Shown: positions 45,195-55,028, numbered from the stretch's first letter. The stretch is DNA of 64,000 bases from Mucilaginibacter sp. (GCF_025362475.1 NZ_JANYGH010000055.1:124001-188000), one strand, 5' to 3'. The notes: generated from the letters alone by a model not told the origin. Numbers and translations: made by a program.

Positions 45195-47996
45195 TTACTT
45201 ATTTGCTTTTGCATTAGTTGAATATTTTTCATTAACCTTAAGTAAAGTAATCTGAGACATTAAATTGGGGTTGTTATTCCAATTAAATTCACTTACGTAC
45301 AAATTCCCCGTTTGCGTATCTTCTACAAGATCCAAAGGGTTTGCAAAGCCAGACATTCCTATCAAACCCATATTACCGGATCCGCGCGCACTGTTAACTA
45401 TATCATACTCTTTATCACTTGCACCAATGGCCAACCGCGTATTTTTAACCATCGATCCGGGTTCGAGAACAATGATATCTCCCCCTCCACTAAACCTGCA
45501 AACAAGTAATTTTCCTTTTAAAGCGCCGCCAAAGGCGTTGCTTTTATACTCAATTACTCCGTTAGGTGAGTGATTTAAACCAAAATCAAAGGCAGCGCCC
45601 CTGTAATTGATATCCGGTTGTATATCTTTACTATATAGTGGATTATCCGGATATCCCCTGTTAACCGTATATTCTCCTCTTAAAGGGTTAGGATGGCCAA
45701 AATATCCAACTCCCCTATTGGGGTCTACTCTAAACAGCCAGTCATGCTGCACCTGAACAGATTTTGTGGCAGGTATATTAGGGCCGTTATAAATTGTCCC
45801 ATCCGGCCTCCTGGTTCCATTTAACGAAGCCGGAGAATTACCGCCGCCTCCGGAACCATTAGCCGGAATATATAATTGTCCGTTAGTATGCCAAACCAGG
45901 TCATAAGCATTGCGAATACCCGATGCATAAATAGTTAAAGGGGATTTGATGCTATAAGGGTTATACTTGCCATCTGCTGTTTTAATATCATTTAGGGGTG
46001 CCTGATTGATAAGCTTTTGGTTGTCGCTGGTTTCTACATTTAGTGGAAGTTTCAGATTAGCCAATTTTTTAATATCCAATCTAAGTATAGCTCCTGCAAG
46101 CAAGGTTTCCTCTCTTTGCCATCCCTTATCAAAAGCGCCCGCCGAGCTGTTGCTACCCTGGCATATGTATATAGCACCATCCGGACCAAACGCCAATCCG
46201 TTTACCATATGATCTCTTGTAGACCGTGGCAGCTTACTCACGATCAACTCCTCCGCCGATAGATCAGATCCAGTTAAACGGGAGATATTTCCATCGAATG
46301 GTGGCGCACTCGTTAAGCTACCAGAGCAATGAGTTACCCAGGCAATTAACGTTTGTGAGGTTGAGGAAGGATCAAACGTTAAACCAATTGCAGTACGCTC
46401 GCCATATTTTGCTTTGAGGGTATTTATTGTTTTGAGTCCGCTTAATGCACCTGTTTGATGATTAACCTCAAATCGTTCAATTACTCCATCCATTCTTAAC
46501 GCGTAAAATTTACCATCCGGTCCAAATGTGAGCGTCGTATAATTTTTATTCTGTGTGCCGGGAACCGGTATTTTAGTAAAATCGGCATTGTAAAACTTAC
46601 TCGAGTCAACGGGAATGGTGCCGGTAAAAAAATTGCTCTCAAATCTTTCTATCGATGTTCCTGCATATGATCTTACCCCATTTGTAATTACAAATTTGTA
46701 ATGCGTTGTTGGATCAAGAGGTTCACTTGGCGAAAAACTTATCGCATCTCCACCACCCGTACCCTGCATTACTCCTTTTACACTAACATATTTGCCCTCA
46801 ACTTCCCTTAAAAGTTTTACCGTGTTGTTATTAATTGTGCTATTATCTATTCCTCCTTTAAAACCATTTACCTGGGGCACAGAAAGGCTGTTTGCCGCAA
46901 TATTTGAAGTGTTGATACTTACAGACGTTGCCCCATTAACGGGATTTGATGCAATAACATAAGATTTTGAAGCATCAACAACTCGTAACTGATAAGCTAC
47001 CTGTTGCGTGCTATAACCTTTAGCGCTTATAGTTAATTTTATAGTATAAATACCGGGTGGCAGTTTTTTTGCTTCCGAATAATCGAAGTTTAAATTATCA
47101 GCGCTTGATTTATTATTGGCAATTAAGTGCAACCATCTCGGAGTGTCGTCCAGATAATCGATATGCAGACCATAATTGATTCCTTTAACCGGGCTAATTA
47201 ACTCTATATGCAGTAAGTGATTGCCTGTGTCTTGTTTAGTAACTGAAAGATTTGGATTAGATGGCTTTATATAGAAATAGGGATCAAGCTTTGCCGGACT
47301 GATTTGAATATTATTAATTTTTGTGTTAACTCCACCATCGGCATTAATTGTCAGAAAACCATCTAGCACGTGTACTCTTATTTTAGCTATTTTAAAACGA
47401 CCGAAACTGCCTTCCTTTCCAAATGGAACAAAATCAGTAATAGCTTTCTTCCCCTCTACGTTTATGCAATGTTTTTCTTTAGCTTTCCCTACCAAACCAT
47501 CACCGGCAGTTACAACAACATCGTAATAGCCATTTAAAACTTTGATTTCCCAATAACCTTCTTCTTTTGTGCCCTTGAACGGCCCGTAATACCAACTGAT
47601 ATCATTAGCCTGCATATGTATAAGGCCATCAAGTAAAACATCATCAGGGTTATTCCTGTTCCTGGCATTGTTAACTAAATTCAACGGAGTTCCATCGGCT
47701 CTTTTTTTCCACCCATATTGTAAACTGCCGGTTTCAAATATCCCAGGCTTAGTACCAAATGGAAAACCGCAATCCTTAACCCAGCCAACCGGTTCTGAGC
47801 CTGAAGAATCCTGGAAATTTATTTTTAATGTTTCCATTAAAGGTTGCGAAAATTCAATAACCGGCACATCTGTGGGTTGGGCGATTTTTTTAGAATGAAC
47901 AAGCCCAAAAGTGTTATTTAAAAGATAATTAGGGACAATTATAATTCCTACAAAAAGCAACATGGTAGCAGCTGACAAAATGAATACTTTTTTCAT
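45195..47996 (-). CDS. malectin/Ig/beta-propeller extracytoplasmic protein lacking a T9SS domain
   Basis: 933 residues. N-terminal hydrophobic segment about 3-30 (signal peptide or anchor). Malectin-like about 50-235 (LKINFQDSSGSEPVGWV, GYWEIKVLNGYYDVVVTAGDG). Ig-like about 250-345, then a Big_5-like Ig about 350-460 (SNPVNGATSVSINT). The propeller of glucose/sorbosone dehydrogenase type is about 475-925 (LTFGPDGKFYALRMDG, YASGIRNAYDLVWHTNG, GGGGNSPAS). It parallels residues about 390-1300 of the downstream-strand neighbour at 48225 but has no C-terminal sorting domain, ending soon after the last blade. It is therefore probably periplasmic or membrane-tethered. Confidence 0.86.
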   Translation of the reverse strand: MKKVFILSAATMLLFVGIIIVPNYLLNNTFGLVHSKKIAQPTDVPVIEFSQPLMETLKINFQDSSGSEPVGWVKDCGFPFGTKPGIFETGSLQYGWKKRADGTPLNLVNNARNRNNPDDVLLDGLIHMQANDISWYYGPFKGTKEEGYWEIKVLNGYYDVVVTAGDGLVGKAKEKHCINVEGKKAITDFVPFGKEGSFGRFKIAKIRVHVLDGFLTINADGGVNTKINNIQISPAKLDPYFYIKPSNPNLSVTKQDTGNHLLHIELISPVKGINYGLHIDYLDDTPRWLHLIANNKSSADNLNFDYSEAKKLPPGIYTIKLTISAKGYSTQQVAYQLRVVDASKSYVIASNPVNGATSVSINTSNIAANSLSVPQVNGFKGGIDNSTINNNTVKLLREVEGKYVSVKGVMQGTGGGDAISFSPSEPLDPTTHYKFVITNGVRSYAGTSIERFESNFFTGTIPVDSSKFYNADFTKIPVPGTQNKNYTTLTFGPDGKFYALRMDGVIERFEVNHQTGALSGLKTINTLKAKYGERTAIGLTFDPSSTSQTLIAWVTHCSGSLTSAPPFDGNISRLTGSDLSAEELIVSKLPRSTRDHMVNGLAFGPDGAIYICQGSNSSAGAFDKGWQREETLLAGAILRLDIKKLANLKLPLNVETSDNQKLINQAPLNDIKTADGKYNPYSIKSPLTIYASGIRNAYDLVWHTNGQLYIPANGSGGGGNSPASLNGTRRPDGTIYNGPNIPATKSVQVQHDWLFRVDPNRGVGYFGHPNPLRGEYTVNRGYPDNPLYSKDIQPDINYRGAAFDFGLNHSPNGVIEYKSNAFGGALKGKLLVCRFSGGGDIIVLEPGSMVKNTRLAIGASDKEYDIVNSARGSGNMGLIGMSGFANPLDLVEDTQTGNLYVSEFNWNNNPNLMSQITLLKVNEKYSTNAKANK

Positions 47997-48161
47997 GCCG
48001 TAATAAAAATTAATGATAAATGAGGGGATAAATAAGGTAAAGGAATAGATTTAAAATGCTGACTTATTTAAAACCAAAACAATTGTTGGCTTATTAAAAA
48101 ATGTCAAAATATTATCGGGAAGTATTGAACCGGATTTTTGCAAACTCCTGCAAAGTCTGTA

Positions 48162-48206
48162 TAATTATTTGATGGAAGTAATTAATTTACTTCCATCAAA
48201 TAATTA
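48162..48206. terminator. long perfect hairpin after the 1483-residue gene
   Basis: A 20-bp perfect stem (core TTTGATGGAAGTAA) with loop TTAAT, beginning 19 bases after the stop at 48225. It is AT-rich on both outer sides. A strong 3' end signal for the leftward gene. Confidence 0.7.
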
Positions 48207-48224
48207 ACTGATAGGGTTATCAAC

Positions 48225-51200
48225 TTAATTTTGGATTATAAGTTTAGCTTCTTTAGAGCCGGTAGTATTTACAGCCCTTACAATAAAATAGGCTGTACCT
48301 AATACTTTGGGTAATTGTATTGTGGTGTTACAATTTCCCTGTAAATCAGTAGTAACGTCCATTGATCTAAGTTTAACACCCATGATATTAAATAACGAAA
48401 TATTTACCTTCTCTAACTTTCTGTAGTTTGCCAGTTGAACGTGAGCCCAATCTCCAACATTAGGGTTAGGATAAACTTTCAATGTACTTTCAGCTTTATT
48501 TTTTTTAAGGTTTGCACTATCTGATGAAGAATTTGTAATTGACTGTGGTTGTAATGACAAGTCAACTTCTTTAACAGTATCTTCAACGCTGGTTACCCTA
48601 AGCTTTACAGCTTTTTCTAAAGCTGTATTTATAGGCGCACGAACAGTAAACGTTAGCGTGGTGTTTTTCTTCATCACTAAAAGGCTATCCTTTGTAGGCA
48701 AAGCTATTCCTTCGATATTATAATTTGACGCATCGTTTCCGCTTAACTTAATATCCTTTATTTTCAAATCTCCATCGCCCTTATTAGCAACCGATATATC
48801 ATAATTTTTATAGGCTATTAACCCTTGTACATCAGGCGCCGGACTTGAAAATACACTCAAAAGACCAGCTGGAGCCGTTGGGGTATCGTTTACCTTTAAT
48901 AGTGTAATTTGTGTAACAAGGCTAGGATTTACGTTCCAATTATATTCAATTACATATAAATTCCCATTCAGGGTATCTTCAACCAAATTAATTGGATTAG
49001 CAAAGCCCGACATGCCAATTAAACCGTAATTTCCTGATCCGGGTGTAACTTTAACAATATCATAGATGTGATCATTGTCATCTGCCGAATTTATAGATGA
49101 TACCTTTACAAGTGAGCCAGGTTCCATTACCATTATATCTCCACCGCCACTGAAACGGCAAACCAAAATTTTATTTTTTAAAGCCCCGTTAAATGTGTTG
49201 CTTTTATATTCAAGAACTCCATTTGGCGAATGGTTTAAGCCGAAATTATAAGCCGCACCCCTGTAATCTGCATCTGGTAGAATGCTTGTTGAATAAAGCG
49301 GGTTATCTATGTTACCCCTGTTTTCAACATACTGACCTCTTAAAGGATTCGGATGACCGAAATATCCAACGTTTTTTAATGGATTTACCCTGAACAACCA
49401 ATCAAATTGCACCTGTACGTCAGTAGTTCCAGGTACAACCTGTCCGTTATAGAAATCCCCGTTTGGCCTGCGGGTACCGGCAACGGATGCAGGCGAATTT
49501 CCGCCTCCGCCTGAACCATTTGTAGGTATATATAATTGCCCGTTACTGTGCCAAAGTAAGTCATAGGCATTTCTAACGCCGGAAGCATAAATCGTTACCG
49601 GTGAATTTGAGCTATAAGGGTTGTAAGTACCATCGCTCATCTGTATTGAATTTGCCGGGGCGGCATTAATAACACTTAATGATGACGAAGTTTGAACATT
49701 CAAAGGCAAAGTAACCGTATTCATTCTCGCCATATCTATGCGTAGGATTGTTCCTGAGAGCAGACTTTCATCACGCTGCCAATCACTGTCATAAGCTCCA
49801 GCAGAACTATTACTACCCTGCGACAAATACATTGCACCATCTGGGCCAAATTGAAGGCTATTGGCCATATGATCACGTGTTGAGCGCGGAAGCCTGGTGA
49901 TAAAAAGCAATTCATTTTCCAGATTGCTACCACTCAGTTGGGAAATATTGCAATCAAACAACGGTGAATTGATTAATCCGGGTGAGCAATGGGTAACATA
50001 GCAAATAAGATTATTTGCAGTTGAGGCAGGACTAAAAACTAAGCCAATTGCAGATCTTGTGCCATATTTGGTATTTAAAGTGGTAATAATTTGTTGATTA
50101 CTTAAGGTTCCATCGGTATGGTTAACTGAATAGCGCTCAATTGCTCCATCGAGTCGCAAAGCATAAAACATGCCGTCCGGACCGAAACGCACAGTGGTAT
50201 ATTTTTTATTTTGGGTGCCCTGCACCAGGCTTTTAGTAAATTTTGCATTTAAAACACTGATTGTTAAATCAGTATTTGCAGAATCGGTAGTAAATGTTGA
50301 TGTGAAAGGAGTAAACGCAGCGCCACTATATGATTTTACACCATTAGTAATACTAAACCTGTAAGTTGTATTTGTTTCGAGTGCCGTTTTAGGCGAAAAG
50401 CTTATAGCATCTCCTCCGCCTGTTCCTTGTACTACGCCCGCTACTTCGGTGGCTACATTATCTATAACTTTGAATAATTTTACTGTAGTTGAACTGATTG
50501 TACTATTATCTACCCCTCCTTTAAACCCAGCTACAGCAGGCACAAACAAATGATTGGCGGCAACACTTACTGTGCTTGGATTTACTTTAGTTGCGGCATT
50601 GGCTGGCGAAGATGAAACCACATACGGGCCGTTGCCGTCAACAACCCGTAAATAAATATTAGTATATGAACTTGAGTAACCACTGCTTGATGCTTTAACT
50701 GCCGCGCTATAAGCACCTACAGGTAGTGAATAAGCAGTAGCATAGTTAAGCACAATTACAGGCGTAACACCAGGTTGTGATGAAGCAAAACTCAGCCACC
50801 CCCCGGTACCTGTGTTATAGGTTGCTGCAATTGCATAGGTAAGCGACTTATTATCGGAATTGCCGGCCTGCAAAGAGATTGTGTTGGGGCCACTGTTTCC
50901 TTTAATAACCAGGAGATTTATGGTATTGTTGGACCATCCTATAAAAGGAGCTATACTTACAGGAGTAATTCTGGCATAGTTAATTTTAGTATTTGTGCCT
51001 CCGTCGGCCGTTATAGTTATATGTTCATCTGTAACCGGAACCCTCACCGTAGCCTGTTTAAATCTGGTTGATGAGCCGGGTAGCCCGCTTGGCACAAAAC
51101 CTGTTATGGCACTCACACCCTCTATTTTTAAATTATCACTTTCAGGATTGCCATCTCCTACGCCATCGCCGGCCGATACATTTACATCATAAGTTCCATT

Positions 51201-52676
51201 TGGCACCTTAATTTCCCAATAGCATTGCGTTTTTGAACCAGGAAACGTTCCAATAACGTTGTTAGCTTGCATGTATATTAATGTAGAAAGTGTGATATCT
51301 TCCGGCTCATTTCTATTAAAACCATTTGATGTTATATTAAATGGCGTGGCATCTGTCTTTCTTCGCCAACCATACTGCAGGCCAGATAATTGATAAGGTG
51401 CGGTTCTAAAAGCATACGCCTGTCCAAAATCCCGAACCCAATTATTGGGAGGTATTGTTGCTGCATTTTGAAAATTCACATACGTTGGATTAAGCGATAT
51501 ACCATCCACCACAATTAATCTAAAACCAAGAGTATCTGATTCATAGCCAGTTGCGCTTGCTATAAGCGCCCCTTTATAAGTTCCCGGCGCTAAATCAGAA
51601 CTGATATTGGCTCCACCAAATGAAATGGTGCCTAATACAGCCGGAGGTACAGTTAGCCATGGGGCAGTTATTGCTCTGAATGTAACCGCTGGAGATCCCA
51701 TACCAGATGATAAAACAACTGATTGGGATTTAAGTGCTCCTCCTTTATAAAAAGTATAAGACAGGCTGTCTGCTGAGAATTTTAAGGTAGCCGAAGGAAC
51801 TATCGGAACATCTTTTTTTACACTAAAGTCATCAAAAGTGTAGGTAACAGGGCTTGCGGCGTTACGATGCGTAGCGTATATAGCTGCATAAGTTGCAGCT
51901 CCGGTTACGCCCATGCCGTTAATCTTTATGTTTGAATTTGGATAGGCAGCGCCGGTACTCAAATAAGTGCTTCCGCCGTCTGTAGAATAAAAACCTTCCG
52001 CAGTTTGCGTTGCAGAATCTATTGTTAATCTCAATCTTACTGTGTTGGTATTTAGGTTTACTATAACCGGTGTTATCCTTTGATCGGGATTACCAGCGCC
52101 TATAACGCTACTGCTTAAATCGTTAAACTCTCTTCTAAGCTCCACTTTATTTCCGCTTATATCCAGCTTAATAAATGTATGGTCATTTAAACCAAACCAA
52201 ATTCCGGCTTGTTGTGATTGTGCCGCGTTTATTGGATTGACAATGGAAACCTCTATATTAATTTTCCCACTTTGTAAAACCTTTACCCCTAAGATATTTA
52301 TTTGATTATTGTTAGTCAAAAAGTCAATACCCTTGTTTGTTACAAAAATCAAACGGCCCTGTGTTACGCTGATTTTTGAAGGCTCATATCCGGGAGCATC
52401 AGCTACCGATGGAACGCCATCAACGGCCAAACGTGTGCCGGAATATGGCAGTGCCATGGTAAAACCGGTACCAATATTAGCTTTATCGACTAAAGTGCCT
52501 GTAACACCAGCGTTAAAAGACAAAGAATATGGCAAAGAAACCTGAATAGCAGAGCAGGGTAAGGTACTATAAGGAGGACAAGTATTGGCTGTAGAATCAA
52601 TAGTGATGTTGTTTGCTAAAACAACTGTGCTCTGTAATATTATATTCAATAGCAAAAATAAAATACATCTTTTCAT
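48225..52676 (-). CDS. giant T9SS-exported malectin/Ig/beta-propeller protein
   Basis: 1483 residues. Signal peptide about 1-21 (ending VVLANN). About 60-290 is a LamG/beta-sandwich-like region (GINTDQ-type; INIEVSIVNPINAAQSQQAG). About 295-390 is BACON-like. About 395-575 is malectin-like (YVNFQNAATIPPNNWV, CYWEIKVPNGTYDVNVSAGDG). Ig modules follow, then a glucose/sorbosone dehydrogenase-type propeller about 825-1270, an Ig-like segment about 1280-1390, and a type A T9SS domain (STLKVYPNPNVGDW, LPKVLGTAYFIV). It is expected at the cell surface, probably binding or oxidising the EPS. It duplicates the plan of the 45195 gene with added ends. Confidence 0.88.
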   Translation of the reverse strand: MKRCILFLLLNIILQSTVVLANNITIDSTANTCPPYSTLPCSAIQVSLPYSLSFNAGVTGTLVDKANIGTGFTMALPYSGTRLAVDGVPSVADAPGYEPSKISVTQGRLIFVTNKGIDFLTNNNQINILGVKVLQSGKINIEVSIVNPINAAQSQQAGIWFGLNDHTFIKLDISGNKVELRREFNDLSSSVIGAGNPDQRITPVIVNLNTNTVRLRLTIDSATQTAEGFYSTDGGSTYLSTGAAYPNSNIKINGMGVTGAATYAAIYATHRNAASPVTYTFDDFSVKKDVPIVPSATLKFSADSLSYTFYKGGALKSQSVVLSSGMGSPAVTFRAITAPWLTVPPAVLGTISFGGANISSDLAPGTYKGALIASATGYESDTLGFRLIVVDGISLNPTYVNFQNAATIPPNNWVRDFGQAYAFRTAPYQLSGLQYGWRRKTDATPFNITSNGFNRNEPEDITLSTLIYMQANNVIGTFPGSKTQCYWEIKVPNGTYDVNVSAGDGVGDGNPESDNLKIEGVSAITGFVPSGLPGSSTRFKQATVRVPVTDEHITITADGGTNTKINYARITPVSIAPFIGWSNNTINLLVIKGNSGPNTISLQAGNSDNKSLTYAIAATYNTGTGGWLSFASSQPGVTPVIVLNYATAYSLPVGAYSAAVKASSSGYSSSYTNIYLRVVDGNGPYVVSSSPANAATKVNPSTVSVAANHLFVPAVAGFKGGVDNSTISSTTVKLFKVIDNVATEVAGVVQGTGGGDAISFSPKTALETNTTYRFSITNGVKSYSGAAFTPFTSTFTTDSANTDLTISVLNAKFTKSLVQGTQNKKYTTVRFGPDGMFYALRLDGAIERYSVNHTDGTLSNQQIITTLNTKYGTRSAIGLVFSPASTANNLICYVTHCSPGLINSPLFDCNISQLSGSNLENELLFITRLPRSTRDHMANSLQFGPDGAMYLSQGSNSSAGAYDSDWQRDESLLSGTILRIDMARMNTVTLPLNVQTSSSLSVINAAPANSIQMSDGTYNPYSSNSPVTIYASGVRNAYDLLWHSNGQLYIPTNGSGGGGNSPASVAGTRRPNGDFYNGQVVPGTTDVQVQFDWLFRVNPLKNVGYFGHPNPLRGQYVENRGNIDNPLYSTSILPDADYRGAAYNFGLNHSPNGVLEYKSNTFNGALKNKILVCRFSGGGDIMVMEPGSLVKVSSINSADDNDHIYDIVKVTPGSGNYGLIGMSGFANPINLVEDTLNGNLYVIEYNWNVNPSLVTQITLLKVNDTPTAPAGLLSVFSSPAPDVQGLIAYKNYDISVANKGDGDLKIKDIKLSGNDASNYNIEGIALPTKDSLLVMKKNTTLTFTVRAPINTALEKAVKLRVTSVEDTVKEVDLSLQPQSITNSSSDSANLKKNKAESTLKVYPNPNVGDWAHVQLANYRKLEKVNISLFNIMGVKLRSMDVTTDLQGNCNTTIQLPKVLGTAYFIVRAVNTTGSKEAKLIIQN

Positions 52677-52747
52677 GGCTTTTGATATAAATTAAACAAA
52701 TAGAACTTCAATTACTTTCTATTACTATCCCGACGTGTTGTATTTGG

Positions 52748-53518
52748 CTAATAATCTTTAATCTCCAATGTTTTTAGGTTAACTACCAATTGGGCTGATT
52801 TTTCAATTAACTTAAGATTTAATACTTCATTGCTCATCAAACAAACAGACAAAAGAGGTACAGAAAAAAAGCAGTATTTAATACAATTCAATATATCCTT
52901 GGTCAAGAGCGTTTTTACAACTAAATACTTTTCCTGAATTAACGTTCCAATTTCCTGGTCGTTAAAAACTACTTTTTTAAAGCCATTTACATCAACTACA
53001 AATTGTGTGCTGAAATACCTATCTATATCATCAGTATCTATGGTTGATGTCTCAAATAAATCGGTTATATCATACCAATATAAATACATGTTAATCTCCA
53101 TACCAATGCTGAGGTACCATTTTATAACTCCGCTGTTTTTTGTAAATGCATCCAAATACAACATATCAACGTCATTCCTTTCATTCTTTATAATATTCAG
53201 TGCTCGGTAAAAAATCCTGGAGCCAATATTATAATGTGAAAAATGATGATTGACAATGATGTTGCGTAGATAAACAACGTTTTTTTCCACTTCTAAAAGA
53301 ACAAAGCCCGTAAGATCATTTGACAAATAATCACATACATAAAAAACATACACATCCGGACGCTCAATCATCCCACACAAGTAGTGTTTATAGTTAGGAT
53401 CCCTATATATAAAAAAAACTGACAATGCGTTGCTATATGCATTTTTAAGCACATTACATATCTTATCAATAATTGGATCATCAAGATCCGTCAGGCGGAT
53501 AAATTGCATGGTGCGCAT
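52748..53518 (-). CDS. GNAT-type N-acetyltransferase-like protein
   Basis: 256 residues. The first 150 residues have a GNAT fold: a beta hairpin (YVFYVCDYL, TGFVLLEVEKNVVYLRNIIVNHHF), an acetyl-CoA loop-like HYNIGSRIFYRAL in place of the canonical R/Q-x-x-G-x-G/A, and YLDAFTKNSGVIKWYLSIGM. The last 100 residues are an unrecognised beta-rich part. The start may instead be the ATG at 53509. It is the first gene of the leftward side of the locus, divergent from the UpxY operon. Its substrate is unknown; sugar-nucleotide or protein acetylation are options. Confidence 0.75.
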   Translation of the reverse strand: MRTMQFIRLTDLDDPIIDKICNVLKNAYSNALSVFFIYRDPNYKHYLCGMIERPDVYVFYVCDYLSNDLTGFVLLEVEKNVVYLRNIIVNHHFSHYNIGSRIFYRALNIIKNERNDVDMLYLDAFTKNSGVIKWYLSIGMEINMYLYWYDITDLFETSTIDTDDIDRYFSTQFVVDVNGFKKVVFNDQEIGTLIQEKYLVVKTLLTKDILNCIKYCFFSVPLLSVCLMSNEVLNLKLIEKSAQLVVNLKTLEIKDY

Positions 53519-53997
53519 GCTTTGCGATATAAATATTAATTATAGCGAAGCTCTTTCGCTTACATGATCATAAACTATCAGCCCCGTCTCTAAATGATAG
53601 ATGTTAAAATTCATACAATAATAAAGTATTATCTATTTATTAAAATAACATCCGGCGTTTTGTGTGTAATTACGAGAAATACCGAGCAAAAGCTGCCAAT
53701 ATGAATTAAATCATATTCTATTTTTTTAACACCATAATTTCAAAGATTCTGAAAAATTAAAGAAGATCCTTCAACTTTAACTTCTTTAAGAAAAAATTTC
53801 TCATAGGTAATCAAAATTTCACAAAACGATATACATAATCCTAAACACCAATTTAATCAAGGGGATTATCTTTAAATTGAAAATAATTTCAATAGGGAAA
53901 ATATTACAACCAGTACTTATTGTCATAACATTTAATTAATTATTTAACTCGCAAAAAAGCAGGAATATGTAAAAATAGAAGTGATCCAAACACAAAA
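53519..53997. other. divergent regulatory region upstream of UpxY
   Basis: 479 very AT-rich bases between the leftward GNAT gene and rightward UpxY gene. It contains a 9-bp stem (TTAAAGAAG at 53757-53765 with CTTCTTTAA at 53781-53789). Both operons' promoters should be here. No gene seen. Confidence 0.5.
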
Positions 53998-54009
53998 ACA
54001 TAACTCTCA
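53998..54009 (+). promoter_or_regulatory. UpxY leader motif, intact-gene copy
   Basis: ACATAACTCTCA, 11 bases before the ATG of the intact UpxY gene. It is identical to the copies at 9972 and 25525. It is not a purine-rich ribosome-binding site, so a regulatory RNA or protein target is possible. Confidence 0.55.
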
Positions 54010-54020
54010 AATATAAATTT

Positions 54021-54557
54021 ATGGCACATTTTACACAAACAGAAAAAGAAATCAGTGATTTCAACAATTCCAGATGGAATGTAGTTTACACCAAATCCAG
54101 ATGGGAAAAGAAAGTTGATAAACTCCTCAAAATGCAGAACATCAATTCGTTCTGTCCAACTATCAAAACTAAACATCGCTGGGTCGACAGAATTAAAACT
54201 GTCGAGCTACCCTTGTTCAAATCTTACCTATTTGTGAAGGCAAATCCAAAGGATCTGCTCAAGGTTAGGCAAACAATGGGGGTTGTGAACTTTGTTCATC
54301 ACTGTGGCAAGCCTGCATCAATTAACAACACAGAGATTGAACGCATAAAGACACTTGTTGAAAGTTATGATAACGTTGAAGCGGTAGGCCTTCCCCGGAT
54401 TAGGGTTGGCGACACGATAAAAATACAAGATGGTGTACTATTAGACTGGCAGGGTGAAGTACTTAAAATTCAAGGAAAATCCGTTGTAATGTTAATGAAA
54501 GAACTCAATTGCGCCTTAGTTATCAATACTGATGAAACAACGCTGAGCTTCGTATAA
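54021..54557 (+). CDS. UpxY-like NusG-family transcription antiterminator
   Basis: 178 residues. NGN domain about 18-105 (WNVVYTKSRWEKKVDKLLKM, CPTIKTKHRW, PLFKSYLFVK, GVVNFVHHCGKPASI). KOW-type domain about 125-170 (RVGDTIKIQDGVLLDWQGEV). UpxY proteins of Bacteroides bind RNA polymerase and prevent early termination in their own capsule operon. Here the gene points away from the EPS core, heading an operon with the HTH protein, a response regulator and a T9SS adhesin. It may act on that operon or in trans on the divergent EPS genes. It is an intact homologue of the relic at 9994. Confidence 0.93.
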   Translation: MAHFTQTEKEISDFNNSRWNVVYTKSRWEKKVDKLLKMQNINSFCPTIKTKHRWVDRIKTVELPLFKSYLFVKANPKDLLKVRQTMGVVNFVHHCGKPASINNTEIERIKTLVESYDNVEAVGLPRIRVGDTIKIQDGVLLDWQGEVLKIQGKSVVMLMKELNCALVINTDETTLSFV

Positions 54558-54632
54558 TTAATGCTGTATGCGGAATTGCAAAAGAGGAAAACATTTTAAC
54601 TACTTATTAACCTGGCATTAAAGGAAAATACC

Positions 54633-55028
54633 ATGGACAAACATTATGGACAAACCGTCGAGGCGGTGATTAGAAAAAAAGGCTATAGCATAAGTGAAAT
54701 CGCTCATCTTGCTCACGTCAATCGAAGGTCAGTATATAATTGGTTTAACCAAAAATACTTGAAAACTGAAATTATTTTCAGTTTAGGTCTTTTATTAAAA
54801 CACGATTTTTCAGTCGAATTTCCAGATTTATTTACTAAAAAAGATTTCCAGGAGATTTATAATTATCAGGAGCCAAATCCTGACGACCTGATTTTAAAAG
54901 ATACAATAACACATCATGTGTGGAAAAATCGGTATATAGAATTACTTGAGCAATATAATCAACTGAAATTAACCCATCCCCATATAAGCGAATACTTAGA
55001 ACGCAAAAAATTAGGACTAGATGGTTAA
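54633..55028 (+). CDS. small HTH DNA-binding protein, UpxY companion (copy 2)
   Basis: 131 residues from ATG 54633, 75 bases after UpxY. HTH about residues 17-42 (ISEIAHLAHVNRRSVYNWF), invariant NQKYLKTEII and LLKHDFS segments and a THHVWKNRYIELLE helix, then a divergent charged tail. It is a paralogue of the protein at 10386, again directly behind a UpxY gene. In Bacteroides the partner of UpxY is UpxZ, which this does not resemble. Inferred role: DNA-binding co-regulator of the EPS locus. Confidence 0.88.
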   Translation: MDKHYGQTVEAVIRKKGYSISEIAHLAHVNRRSVYNWFNQKYLKTEIIFSLGLLLKHDFSVEFPDLFTKKDFQEIYNYQEPNPDDLILKDTITHHVWKNRYIELLEQYNQLKLTHPHISEYLERKKLGLDG

